Positions 14,040 through 21,741 of a stretch of 24,815 bases of DNA are shown one piece after another. Both the position numbers and the translations under genes were made by a program. Origin of the DNA: Candidatus Woesearchaeota archaeon. Lineage in GTDB: Archaea; Nanobdellota; Nanobdellia; Woesearchaeales; GW2011-AR9. Within the stretch, counting starts at the first letter, position 1. Every line of letters starts with the position of its first letter. A model generated the notes under the pieces. The model did no database searches. It worked only from the letters and a program-made list of their open reading frames with translations, and had not been told where the DNA came from. Where the stretch lies: contig JAGVYX010000037.1 of assembly GCA_018303045.1 (NCBI GenBank), forward strand, positions 1-24,815, in the 5' to 3' direction.

Positions 14040-15885
14040 AAAAATTGTCTACTTTACTGGTACCAGGGCTGATTATGGCCTAATGAGTTCAGTGCTGAAG
14101 ATATTGCATTCTGCATTTGAGCTAATAGTTATAGTAACTGGAATGCATTTGGATCCCCTGTTTGGTGGGACTATTAATGAGATTAAAAAAAATTCTTATA
14201 CTATTAAAATTATTAAAGCCCTGTTTGAGAACGATGATAAATCTTCTACACTTAACTTTATCAGTAAATTACTGCCTCTGCTGACTAAAGAATTAGAATT
14301 GTTAAAGCCCGATCTTGTTGTTTTATTGGGGGATAGATCTGAAGCGCTAGGCTGCGCCATCGTCTGTCAGTACCTAAATATCCCTGTAGCCCACATCTCC
14401 GGCGGCGATCGGTCTGGTCATGTAGATGATTCTGTCAGGCATGCCATTAGTAAGCTTGCCCATGTGCATTTTCCTATTTGTGAAGATAGCGCTGATAATC
14501 TTATTTGTTTGGGCGAATCGCCGCAGCGGATTTTTACAGTTGGTTCTACTTCATTGGATAATATTTTCAGCCACCAGTTTAATTTAACGGCAGTTATTGG
14601 CAAATATCAGCTTCCTAGAAAATATTGCTTATTAATTGAGCATCCAATTTTATCCGAGTGTAATTTAGCTGGAAATCATATGAAGTTAACGCTGGAAGCA
14701 ATCTCCTCATTTAATCTGCCTACAGTAATCATTTATCCTAATGCTGATGCCGGGGGAAGAGAAATAATTGAAGTTATTAATTCTTATACTTCAGAACCAT
14801 GGATTTATGCTTTCCCCCATATACCATATGATGATTTTTTAGCCTTGTTTAAAGGTGCTAAATTTATAATTGGAAATTCAAGCAGCGGCATTATTGAGTC
14901 TTCTGCTTTTAATATTCCAGCCATAAACCTCGGTACGCGGCAGAGTGGCCGATTCAGAGGGAATAATGTACTAGACGCGCCTTTTGATCGAGAAGCTATC
15001 AGGCAGGCTATTAATAAAGCTCTGTATGACCAACCATTCATTAATCAGTGCAAGGCTCCCGATTCGCCATATGGAAATGGCACTGCAGCGCAACGTATTT
15101 ATCGGATTTTACAATTAATTAACCCAACTTCTCTATTGAATAAGCAAAGCTCGCATTCCATATTTAAACCAAGATTTAAGCGCTTTAATGAACTTCTAGC
15201 TGAGGACGTGGCTTTCGATTATCAAATACATACTAGTCAAACTGATGGAGTTCATGATGCTAAACAAATAATTGCTTCTGCTGTCCAAAAAGGACTTAAC
15301 TCTATTGCAATAACAGAACATGTTAGGAGTTCCAGTAATTGGTTTCCCTGGTATAAGCGAGATGTAGCCCTCTGGCGCAGAAACAGCGAAGTGGTAGTTT
15401 TGGTCGGTATTGAAACTAAACCATTAGATTATAATGGCACACTTGATGCTCCTTTAGAAGTTTTAAAACAAGCTGATCTCGTTATCGGTAGCGTCCATCG
15501 TTATCCTGGTGAACAAGGACTAATTTCTCTCGATTTGATTAAAGATCTAGGCGAGGATAAGGCTGCAGAAATAGAATTGAAATTGGCTTTAGGCCTGCTA
15601 AAAAACAGTTCTGTAACTATCTTAGGCCACCCTTTTGGAGTCTACTCCAGAGTTTTTCAAACCTTTCCAGAAAAACATCTCCGCTTATTGATGACAGAAT
15701 TAGCTAAAACAGATGTCGCCTTTGAAATTAGCACCAAGTACAGATTGGACTGGGAAAAGCTGTTTCCTTTACTTAAAGAAACTAACCCCTATATTTCCTT
15801 TGGATCCGATGCCCATAATAGGAGCGATATCGCTAATGACTTCGTGGAACTAAGAGTCTTTATTGCAAAATTTAATAAACATTGA
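14032..15885 (+). CDS. neuC: NeuC-type hydrolysing UDP-sugar 2-epimerase fused to a PHP domain
   Basis: Residues 1 to about 375 form a UDP-GlcNAc 2-epimerase: FTGTRADYGLMSS, LLGDRSEALG, HISGGDRSGHVDDSVRHAISK and IIGNSSSGIIES. Such enzymes (NeuC, LegG, PseG-like step) epimerise C2 and hydrolyse off the nucleotide, giving the free sugar for NeuB. Residues about 395-617 form a PHP metal-dependent hydrolase: DYQIHTSQTDG, ITEH (His430), GIETK (Glu461), GSVHR (His489), GHPFG (His533) and GSDAH (Asp593/His595). The first motif has Gln398 where PHP enzymes usually have the first His of HxH. The remaining ligands suggest metal binding and perhaps phosphatase activity. Its substrate is unknown; a phosphorylated sugar intermediate is a guess. 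Normal NeuC is about 375-390 residues, so the PHP part is a real extension. Confidence 0.92.
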   Translation: MTLKIVYFTGTRADYGLMSSVLKILHSAFELIVIVTGMHLDPLFGGTINEIKKNSYTIKIIKALFENDDKSSTLNFISKLLPLLTKELELLKPDLVVLLGDRSEALGCAIVCQYLNIPVAHISGGDRSGHVDDSVRHAISKLAHVHFPICEDSADNLICLGESPQRIFTVGSTSLDNIFSHQFNLTAVIGKYQLPRKYCLLIEHPILSECNLAGNHMKLTLEAISSFNLPTVIIYPNADAGGREIIEVINSYTSEPWIYAFPHIPYDDFLALFKGAKFIIGNSSSGIIESSAFNIPAINLGTRQSGRFRGNNVLDAPFDREAIRQAINKALYDQPFINQCKAPDSPYGNGTAAQRIYRILQLINPTSLLNKQSSHSIFKPRFKRFNELLAEDVAFDYQIHTSQTDGVHDAKQIIASAVQKGLNSIAITEHVRSSSNWFPWYKRDVALWRRNSEVVVLVGIETKPLDYNGTLDAPLEVLKQADLVIGSVHRYPGEQGLISLDLIKDLGEDKAAEIELKLALGLLKNSSVTILGHPFGVYSRVFQTFPEKHLRLLMTELAKTDVAFEISTKYRLDWEKLFPLLKETNPYISFGSDAHNRSDIANDFVELRVFIAKFNKH

Positions 15886-15970
15886 TATTGCAAAATTTAA
15901 TAAACATTGATATAGTAAAATTTAATAAACATTGATATTGCAAAATTTAATAAACATTGATATAGTAAAA
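15862..15970. repeat. 25-bp tandem repeat, four copies plus a partial, at the neuC-PHP 3' end
   Basis: Units start at 15862, 15887, 15912 and 15937, with a partial unit at 15962-15970. The first unit encodes the C-terminal AKFNKH and the TGA stop. Units 3 and 5 share ATAGT where units 1, 2 and 4 have ATTGC, so a two-unit block was probably copied. No spacers separate the units, so it is not a CRISPR array. Confidence 0.94.
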
Positions 15971-15988
15971 GCGCCAAATATTCGAACA

Positions 15989-16014
15989 GGAGAAAATTAA
16001 AAAGAATTTTCTCC
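15989..16014 (+). terminator. 10-bp perfect hairpin between neuC-PHP and the ATP-grasp gene
   Basis: GGAGAAAATT pairs perfectly with AATTTTCTCC around AAAAAG. It sits in the largest gap (230 bases) of the operon. It could be an attenuator or processing site; no T-run follows directly. Confidence 0.45.
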
Positions 16015-16115
16015 AGGTTAAAAATAGTTGATACATTAATAATGCATTTTTACAATTACGAGAAGTATTGCTTGTTCGATCAGTTAATGCTTCGAGTATA
16101 TCTGGAGGCTGGGCA

Positions 16116-17180
16116 ATGACCATTAAATTACTTGTTACTGCTGCCGGTAGTAGCGTAGCTCAGGGAATAATCAAATCAATTAGGCGATCAGGTCTTGATT
16201 GTGTTATAATTGCAACAGATAATCAGCCGTACGCCGCGGGTTTATATCGCGGGGATAAAGCCTATCTAGTTTCATTAGGAAATGCCCCCTCCTTCATCTC
16301 TGAAATAATATCTATCTGCAAACGAGAAAAAGTTGATGGAATTTTTGTTGGCACAGACTATGAATTAATTGCCTTTTCTGAAAATATCGGCAGGATCAAA
16401 CAAGAAACCGGGGCTATAGTTTTTGTAAGTAATCTAAAAGTAATTAAGATAGCTAATGATAAATGGCTTACCCACCTTTTTCTTAAAGAAAATAATTTCC
16501 CTGTAATTCCTTCTGCGCTGTTATCTGAAGCCTCGAACTTTGCTAAACTGCAGGGTTTCCCCTTAATTATTAAGCCGCGGACTGGAGATTCATCCAAAGA
16601 TACATTCATTATCAATACTACAGAAGAATTAAATCAAAAATTAATTTATTTCAAGACCACAGCTAAAAATATCTACCTGCAGCAGAAAGTTGAGCCGATC
16701 ATTCAAAAATTAGTTGGCTCTGAACATAACGAGTATACTTCTTCAACAATTGTTTTTGATAATAAGGCTTACGGCATTATATCAATGAATCGGGAAATGC
16801 GTTTTGGCGGCCACACCACTAAAGCTATAATAAAAGATAATTATGAGATCAATTCATTTATCAGCAGAATAGCAGAAACTCTCAACCCTTTTGGTCCGTG
16901 TAACTTTCAGTCAAAGGTCATAAATAATGTACCCTATGTTTTTGAGATAAATTGCCGGTTTTCTGGAACTACAGCTCTCTGTTCTCTGGTTAATTTTAAT
17001 AATGTGGAAGCTTGCATACGTAAAATTTTACTGAATGAACAGATTAAGCCATTGATTCCCCTTCATGGCGTAGTCTTACGTTATTTTAATGAAGTATTCG
17101 TGCCTTTCAGTGAAATTCAAGAGATTAGCCTAAATGGATTTTTGCAACAAAGTAGATCAGAAATTAATAAGTTTTTTTAA
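16116..17180 (+). CDS. ATP-grasp ligase, CarB-like carboxylate-amine ligase
   Basis: This 354-residue protein has the ATP-grasp layout: an N-terminal Rossmann-like part (LLVTAAGSSVAQGIIKSIR), a middle part with NDKWLTHLFLKENNFPV, the ATP-binding segment FPLIIKPRTGDSSKD, and a C-terminal metal/ATP site FEINCRFSGTTAL with the expected Glu and Asn. Such enzymes activate a carboxylate as an acyl phosphate and join it to an amine. I chose ATG 16116, which has GGAGG at 16104-16108; a TTG further upstream is less likely. It lies between NeuC-PHP and the aminotransferase fusion. No N-acetyltransferase is visible in the cluster, so it may acylate the 4-amino sugar, perhaps with an amino acid. That role is inference. 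Confidence 0.85.
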   Translation: MTIKLLVTAAGSSVAQGIIKSIRRSGLDCVIIATDNQPYAAGLYRGDKAYLVSLGNAPSFISEIISICKREKVDGIFVGTDYELIAFSENIGRIKQETGAIVFVSNLKVIKIANDKWLTHLFLKENNFPVIPSALLSEASNFAKLQGFPLIIKPRTGDSSKDTFIINTTEELNQKLIYFKTTAKNIYLQQKVEPIIQKLVGSEHNEYTSSTIVFDNKAYGIISMNREMRFGGHTTKAIIKDNYEINSFISRIAETLNPFGPCNFQSKVINNVPYVFEINCRFSGTTALCSLVNFNNVEACIRKILLNEQIKPLIPLHGVVLRYFNEVFVPFSEIQEISLNGFLQQSRSEINKFF

Positions 17181-17202
17181 CCAGGGAAAAAAAAATGATA
17201 AT

Positions 17203-19311
17203 ATGAACATATTAGTTACTGGCGGTAGCGGATTTATTGGGAGTTGCGTTGTGTCAGAATTATTACTGGATAAGCGCAATTCAGTTACCGCTCTTTCAAG
17301 AAATCCGCGCTATCAGCGCTCCTCTATAAAGACCATATCTCTAAATCTCAATAATATAGAAGAAACTAAAAAATTAGTTTCTAATTTTGATCTAGTTTAC
17401 CATATTGCTGGAAATATTAGGGCTCCGTACAGTGACTCTTACGGACAGCATTACTGCGGGAATGCATTATCTACCTATAATCTTTTAACTGCTTGTTCTT
17501 TGAATGGAATCCGCCGGATTGTGTTTATTTCAACTATGGAAGTTTATGGCAATACGCTCTTTGGCAAAATCACGGAGGACGAGCCGACAAGACCCAGTAA
17601 TAACTATGCTCTAACCAAGGTTCTTGCTGAAGATTATTGTTTTAAGTTTTCTGTTCAGAATAACTTAGCCATCACCGTAGTCAGGTTAAGCTATACTTAT
17701 GGTATTGGCCAACCTGATCACAGGCTGTTTCCTAAGCTAATTAAGGAGATCCTGTTAGGTAATAACGACCCAAAAATGCGCCCAGATGAACAAGGAAATG
17801 ACTATCTTTATGTTAAAGACGCAGCTCGAGGAATAGTTCTTATTGGCAATCAGCTCCAGTCCAGTCCGTTTGAAATCTATAATCTTGGATCCGGAGCTTT
17901 CACTTCTAATCTGGCAGTTTTTAAGATCGCCTACGATCTTCTAGGGCTTTCTCTACCACAAGACTGCCTTCTAAAGATTTCTGAAGGATCGTATCTGGAC
18001 TGCGGCAAAATTCAGAAACTTGGTTATAACTGCTGTTATCCTTTAAAGGATGGATTGGCCGAAATGATGCTTCTTTACAAAGAAAGAACCCGGCAGAAGA
18101 GAGAAGCTAACGAAGGTGCAGAGGAGAGAGTTTGGCGTATACCGCTGTTTTCAATTTATAATGATCTGCAAGATCAAGCTGCAGTATGCTCTGTTGTACG
18201 GCGTGGTTCCTTTTGGACTGATGGGCCAGAAATTAGAATCCTCGAGCAAAAGATAGCTGGCAGTATTGGCGTGACCAACGCCCTTTGTTTTAATTCAGGA
18301 ACTTCTGCTCTTTATGCTCTGCTGCTAGCCAGTAATCTTGAAGGAAGTGAAGTGATTGTTCCTTCATTTACCTTTATTGCTACTGCCAGTACGGTCATTT
18401 TGGCTGGAGCAACTCCAATTTTTGCTGAAATTGAGCCAATGACTTTTGGATTAGATTTTGAAGATGTAGTCAGGAAAATGACCACGCGCACTAAAGCTAT
18501 AATTATTGTCCACTATGGGGGCAGTGGCGCCAGAGATAGTGAAAGAATTCGAGAACTTTGTGAACACAAGGGAATTTTATTCCTTGAAGATGCTGCCGAA
18601 TCTTTTGGATCTAAGATTGGTTTAAAAATAGCTGGGTCTATTGGAACGGCAGCCATCCTTAGTTTCTGTCAAAATAAGATTATAACCACCGGGGAAGGCG
18701 GCGCAGTGGTAACTAATTCCAGAGTTCTTTATGAGCGTCTTAAGCTGCTGCGCTCTCATGGGAGAGTAGAAGATGGACAACAAGGTTATTTCGCATCAAC
18801 TGCGGATAATGAGTATAGCGACTTTGGCCATAATTTTCGTTTATCTAGTATTAATGCCGCTTTAGGAATTTCTCAATTAGAAAAATTAGAATCGATTATC
18901 AACCAAAGAAAAAGAAATGCCTCTTTTTATAATAAAGGGCTCTCAGATTTTCCTGAAATTAATTGTCCTTGGCCTCTCCCAGATTTTGAACATTTATACC
19001 AGATGTATACCATTACATTACAAAGCGAGGAAATGCGAAATCAGTTGCAACGCTATTTGTCTGACTACGGCATCCAGAGCAAAGTTTATTTTAATCCCGT
19101 TCATTTAAAGTTGGCTTACAGGAAAAAATATGGATATAAACCTGGAGACCTGCCGATTACAGAAGAGCTAAGCAAAAGAGTTTTGACGCTTCCTATGTCA
19201 GCTACTTTTAATTTTTATGAGCTTCAATATGTAGTATCTGCCATCAAAAGATTTTTTATCCAAAAACGAGGTGGAAATGATTGTGAACATACCGCTACAT
19301 ATTTTTCATGA
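17203..19311 (+). CDS. Fusion of NAD-dependent epimerase/dehydratase and DegT-type aminotransferase
   Basis: This 702-residue protein holds two enzymes. Residues 1 to about 300 form an extended SDR: ILVTGGSGFIGS, the catalytic region FISTMEVYG, and Tyr135/Lys139 in YALTK. STMEVYG is intermediate between the STDEVYG of 4,6-dehydratases and the SSS-type of epimerases, so the reaction is unclear. Residues about 310-700 form a DegT/DnrJ/EryC1 PLP aminotransferase: FNSGTSALYALLLA, VPSFTFIATASTV, LEDAAESFGS, and the PLP lysine Lys492 in SFCQNKIITTGEGG. It likely acts as the LegC step on a 4-keto sugar nucleotide. I chose ATG 17203 because the Rossmann strand starts there; an ATG at 17134 would overlap the previous gene by 47 bases. 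The two domains are usually separate proteins. Confidence 0.9.
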   Translation: MNILVTGGSGFIGSCVVSELLLDKRNSVTALSRNPRYQRSSIKTISLNLNNIEETKKLVSNFDLVYHIAGNIRAPYSDSYGQHYCGNALSTYNLLTACSLNGIRRIVFISTMEVYGNTLFGKITEDEPTRPSNNYALTKVLAEDYCFKFSVQNNLAITVVRLSYTYGIGQPDHRLFPKLIKEILLGNNDPKMRPDEQGNDYLYVKDAARGIVLIGNQLQSSPFEIYNLGSGAFTSNLAVFKIAYDLLGLSLPQDCLLKISEGSYLDCGKIQKLGYNCCYPLKDGLAEMMLLYKERTRQKREANEGAEERVWRIPLFSIYNDLQDQAAVCSVVRRGSFWTDGPEIRILEQKIAGSIGVTNALCFNSGTSALYALLLASNLEGSEVIVPSFTFIATASTVILAGATPIFAEIEPMTFGLDFEDVVRKMTTRTKAIIIVHYGGSGARDSERIRELCEHKGILFLEDAAESFGSKIGLKIAGSIGTAAILSFCQNKIITTGEGGAVVTNSRVLYERLKLLRSHGRVEDGQQGYFASTADNEYSDFGHNFRLSSINAALGISQLEKLESIINQRKRNASFYNKGLSDFPEINCPWPLPDFEHLYQMYTITLQSEEMRNQLQRYLSDYGIQSKVYFNPVHLKLAYRKKYGYKPGDLPITEELSKRVLTLPMSATFNFYELQYVVSAIKRFFIQKRGGNDCEHTATYFS

Positions 19312-20299
19312 AAAAAGCATTTTAATCACTGGCGGCCTTGGATCAATTGGCCGTGAAATCCTTAAGAATCTTCTCCCTTTTAAACCAAAACAAATTAGAA
19401 TTCTGGATAATCGCGAAACAGAACTATTTCATTGCCGGCAAGAGTATAGGCATGAAAAGTCAATTCGATTTTTATATGGAGACGTTAGAGATAAAGAAAG
19501 ATTGCTAAAAGCTTCGCAAGGAATAGATATAATTTTCCACGCCGCAGCCTTAAAACATGTGTCTTTGTGCGAATACGATCCTTATGAGGCCATTAAAACT
19601 AATGTCCTAGGCACCTACAATATTTTAGAATCAGCAATGGTTAACAAAGTGGATAAAGTGATTCTGATTTCCACTGATAAAGCGGTGAATCCAAGTAATG
19701 TAATGGGCACCACTAAGCTTCTTGCCGAACGTTTGCTTTCATCGATGTATTACCATCGTGGCCGAAGTCAAACCAAGTTTGCTTCAGTTCGTTTTGGAAA
19801 TGTATTATCTTCACGCGGTTCAGTTCTAGAAATTTGGAACCAACAACTTTCCCAGAATAAAAAAATTACCATCACCGATCTGGCAATGACCAGGTTTTTA
19901 ATGAGTATTCCAGATAGTGTTGCCTTGATATTCTATGCTACTTTTTTGGCCGAAGAGGGAGAAACATTCATTCTTAAAATGAATTCAGTAGTAATCCAGG
20001 ATTTAGCTGAAGTGTTTTTAGAACTAAACCATAAGCCGACAGACTTTTACGAAATAATCGGCCGAAAACATGGAGAAAAAATACATGAGGATTTAATTTT
20101 CAATGATGAACGAGATATATTACTGGAAAATGATTTGTTATTTGTACGCCTTCCCTATGCTGAAGATCTTACCGCCTTGACCAGGCAATTTAAGGAAAAG
20201 ATGTTTATACCAACAACACGAGCAACTTTTTCTTCCCTAGATTCGGATCTTATTTTGGATAAGCTGCGTATTAAAGAATTATTGCTAAAACAAATTTAG
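19277..20299 (+). CDS. UDP-sugar 4,6-dehydratase, WbpM/CapD (short) type
   Basis: This enzyme of about 340 residues should remove water from a nucleotide-activated GlcNAc-type sugar, giving a 4-keto-6-deoxy intermediate, the entry step of the pathway. Motifs are SILITGGLGSIGREI, FLYGDVRDKERL, HAAALKHVSLCEYDPYEAIK and ISTDKAVNPSNVMGTTK. It lacks the membrane part of full-length WbpM. In the catalytic stretch Asp134 and Lys135 are present, but the usual Tyr is Met143, as in WbpM/CapD. To my knowledge the Met type keeps the C5 configuration whereas the Tyr type (FlaA1/PseB) inverts it, which favours a legionaminic over a pseudaminic product. Start choice is open: ATG 19277 (used), GTG 19271 or GTG 19283. 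GAGGTGG near 19269 is best spaced for the last. It overlaps the upstream gene. Confidence 0.9.
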   Translation: MIVNIPLHIFHEKSILITGGLGSIGREILKNLLPFKPKQIRILDNRETELFHCRQEYRHEKSIRFLYGDVRDKERLLKASQGIDIIFHAAALKHVSLCEYDPYEAIKTNVLGTYNILESAMVNKVDKVILISTDKAVNPSNVMGTTKLLAERLLSSMYYHRGRSQTKFASVRFGNVLSSRGSVLEIWNQQLSQNKKITITDLAMTRFLMSIPDSVALIFYATFLAEEGETFILKMNSVVIQDLAEVFLELNHKPTDFYEIIGRKHGEKIHEDLIFNDERDILLENDLLFVRLPYAEDLTALTRQFKEKMFIPTTRATFSSLDSDLILDKLRIKELLLKQI

Positions 20300-20306
20300 T
20301 TTAACA

Positions 20307-21488
20307 ATGAACATCGCGCTATTGGTTTCAGGAATGCTGCCGTCAGGAAAAGAATCTCTGACTATTACCACAATGAGTTTTGCTCGGCAATTGCAACATA
20401 ATGATAATTTTGTGGCTATTGTCACCAGGAATAAGGGGAATCAACAGATTAATGAAATTCCACAGATTAATGAAATTAATGAAATACCTTTTGTTAAATT
20501 AAGGAATTTCCAATTTCTGCCATTATATAATAAATTGCTGGCTTTTCCGTTGGGTTTTTATAAACTACAGAGAAGGAAACAAATTAAGATCAACATTATT
20601 CATGGATTTAGCTCTTCGCCAGGATTGGTGCTAAGGAGCCTGCTGGCCAAATGGTTATTTTCGCCAAAAGTAAAAGTAATTCATACTTTGCGATCGTACC
20701 CTATTCGAAAAGATTTAGATAAGAAGAACTGGAATTCATTCCTTAGTTTCCTCTGCGCTATATCTTACCGCCTATTGAATTATGCTGACTTGGTAACAGT
20801 TCAAACAAAGTGCCATGCCCGGGATTTGATTAGAAATAAAGTTAATGCCGAGAAAATAAGGGTCGTTAGATCACATATCAATTTGGAAACTTTTTATCCT
20901 CAAAACAGAGACGGCCTTAAGCTGAAATATGGTTATCAAAATAAGCTAATCGTTTTTAATTATGGAGCGATGTGGGAAATTAAGGGTACGGAATACCTGA
21001 TTAAATCCATCCCTCAGGTTCTTAGGAAATTACCTTCAGCTCTTTTTGTTTTTGCCCCTAGGAATTATGAGCAGGCTCTTCAGATGTACAAACCCCTCAT
21101 TAAAGCATTAAATATAGAAAGAAATGTTAAGTTCATTGCTGAAAATATTCCTATTGCTGAGTATGTTGCATTAGCTGATGCGGTTGTTCTCCCTTATCCT
21201 CATTTGGAAGGCACGGAAGGGAATCCATCCTGTTTACTTGAATCTCTAGCCTGCGGCACACCAGTCATAACCACTCAACTTCCAGAATTACAAGAAGTTT
21301 TTTTTGACTGCGCTATTTTTGTTCCTCCACGGAACAGTTCAGCATTGGCAGAGGCGATTATCGGCGTCTTAACTAAAAAGAATGAACAATTAATTTTATC
21401 TGGATTAAAGAAGGCCAAAGATTTTGATTTAAAACTAATTTCACAACAATTTTTAGAACTCTACGCCAGCACTTTGACCTATAGATAA
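20307..21488 (+). CDS. Glycosyltransferase, GT4 family (GT-B fold)
   Basis: This 393-residue protein likely adds a sugar to the growing glycan. The C-terminal nucleotide-sugar domain shows NYGAMWEIKGTEYLIKSI, ADAVVLPYPHLEGTEGNPS and the E-x7-E-type signature EGNPSCLLESLACGTPVITT, typical of GT4 enzymes. The N-terminal domain begins with ALLVSGMLPSG. A short coding repeat (20445-20490, 18-bp unit) gives QINEIP, QINEIN and NEIP near residues 47-62. It follows the dehydratase by seven bases and ends the plus-strand operon. Nonulosonic acid transferases are usually in other families, so this one more likely handles a different sugar of the repeat unit. Confidence 0.9.
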   Translation: MNIALLVSGMLPSGKESLTITTMSFARQLQHNDNFVAIVTRNKGNQQINEIPQINEINEIPFVKLRNFQFLPLYNKLLAFPLGFYKLQRRKQIKINIIHGFSSSPGLVLRSLLAKWLFSPKVKVIHTLRSYPIRKDLDKKNWNSFLSFLCAISYRLLNYADLVTVQTKCHARDLIRNKVNAEKIRVVRSHINLETFYPQNRDGLKLKYGYQNKLIVFNYGAMWEIKGTEYLIKSIPQVLRKLPSALFVFAPRNYEQALQMYKPLIKALNIERNVKFIAENIPIAEYVALADAVVLPYPHLEGTEGNPSCLLESLACGTPVITTQLPELQEVFFDCAIFVPPRNSSALAEAIIGVLTKKNEQLILSGLKKAKDFDLKLISQQFLELYASTLTYR

Positions 21489-21497
21489 TTCTGATGA

Positions 21498-21580
21498 TTA
21501 GAGAGAACTTTGAAAAATAGAGATTTTGTTAATTTTTTGATCTGTTACTGACAAAATCTCGACTATTTCACAGTCTCTTA
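21498..21580. terminator. Long imperfect hairpin between convergent genes
   Basis: AGATTTTGT (21521-21529) and ACAAAATCT (21551-21559) pair perfectly, and the arms extend outwards with interruptions to GAAAAATAG/CTATTTC and TAGAGAGA/TCTCTTA. It stands just after the glycosyltransferase stop and before the end of the convergent minus-strand gene, so it may terminate both. A second pair, TAGATAATT/AATTATCTCTA, lies around 21611-21656. The rest of this 253-base gap shows no gene. Confidence 0.5.
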
Positions 21581-21741
21581 GAGTATATTTTAGTGGGAGT
21601 TATCTGACGATAGATAATTAAAATAATGTATCCAAATCAAGAGAATTATCTCTATTAGTTTTTCGGCAAGCATTTGCGAAATTTTCCTATTCAGATGAAA
21701 GTGCATCATACAGAATAATTAAGTGGTCGCTGTACTAGCAT

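Noticed and set aside
12905..15885. Pseudaminic acid pathway (PseI/PseG)
   Set aside because: The 2-epimerase is of the NeuC/LegG type, not a PseG-type hydrolase, and the dehydratase has Met rather than the Tyr of PseB.
15862..15970. CRISPR array suggested by regular 25-bp repeats
   Set aside because: The units abut with no spacers, and the first is coding sequence of neuC-PHP; no cas genes are near.
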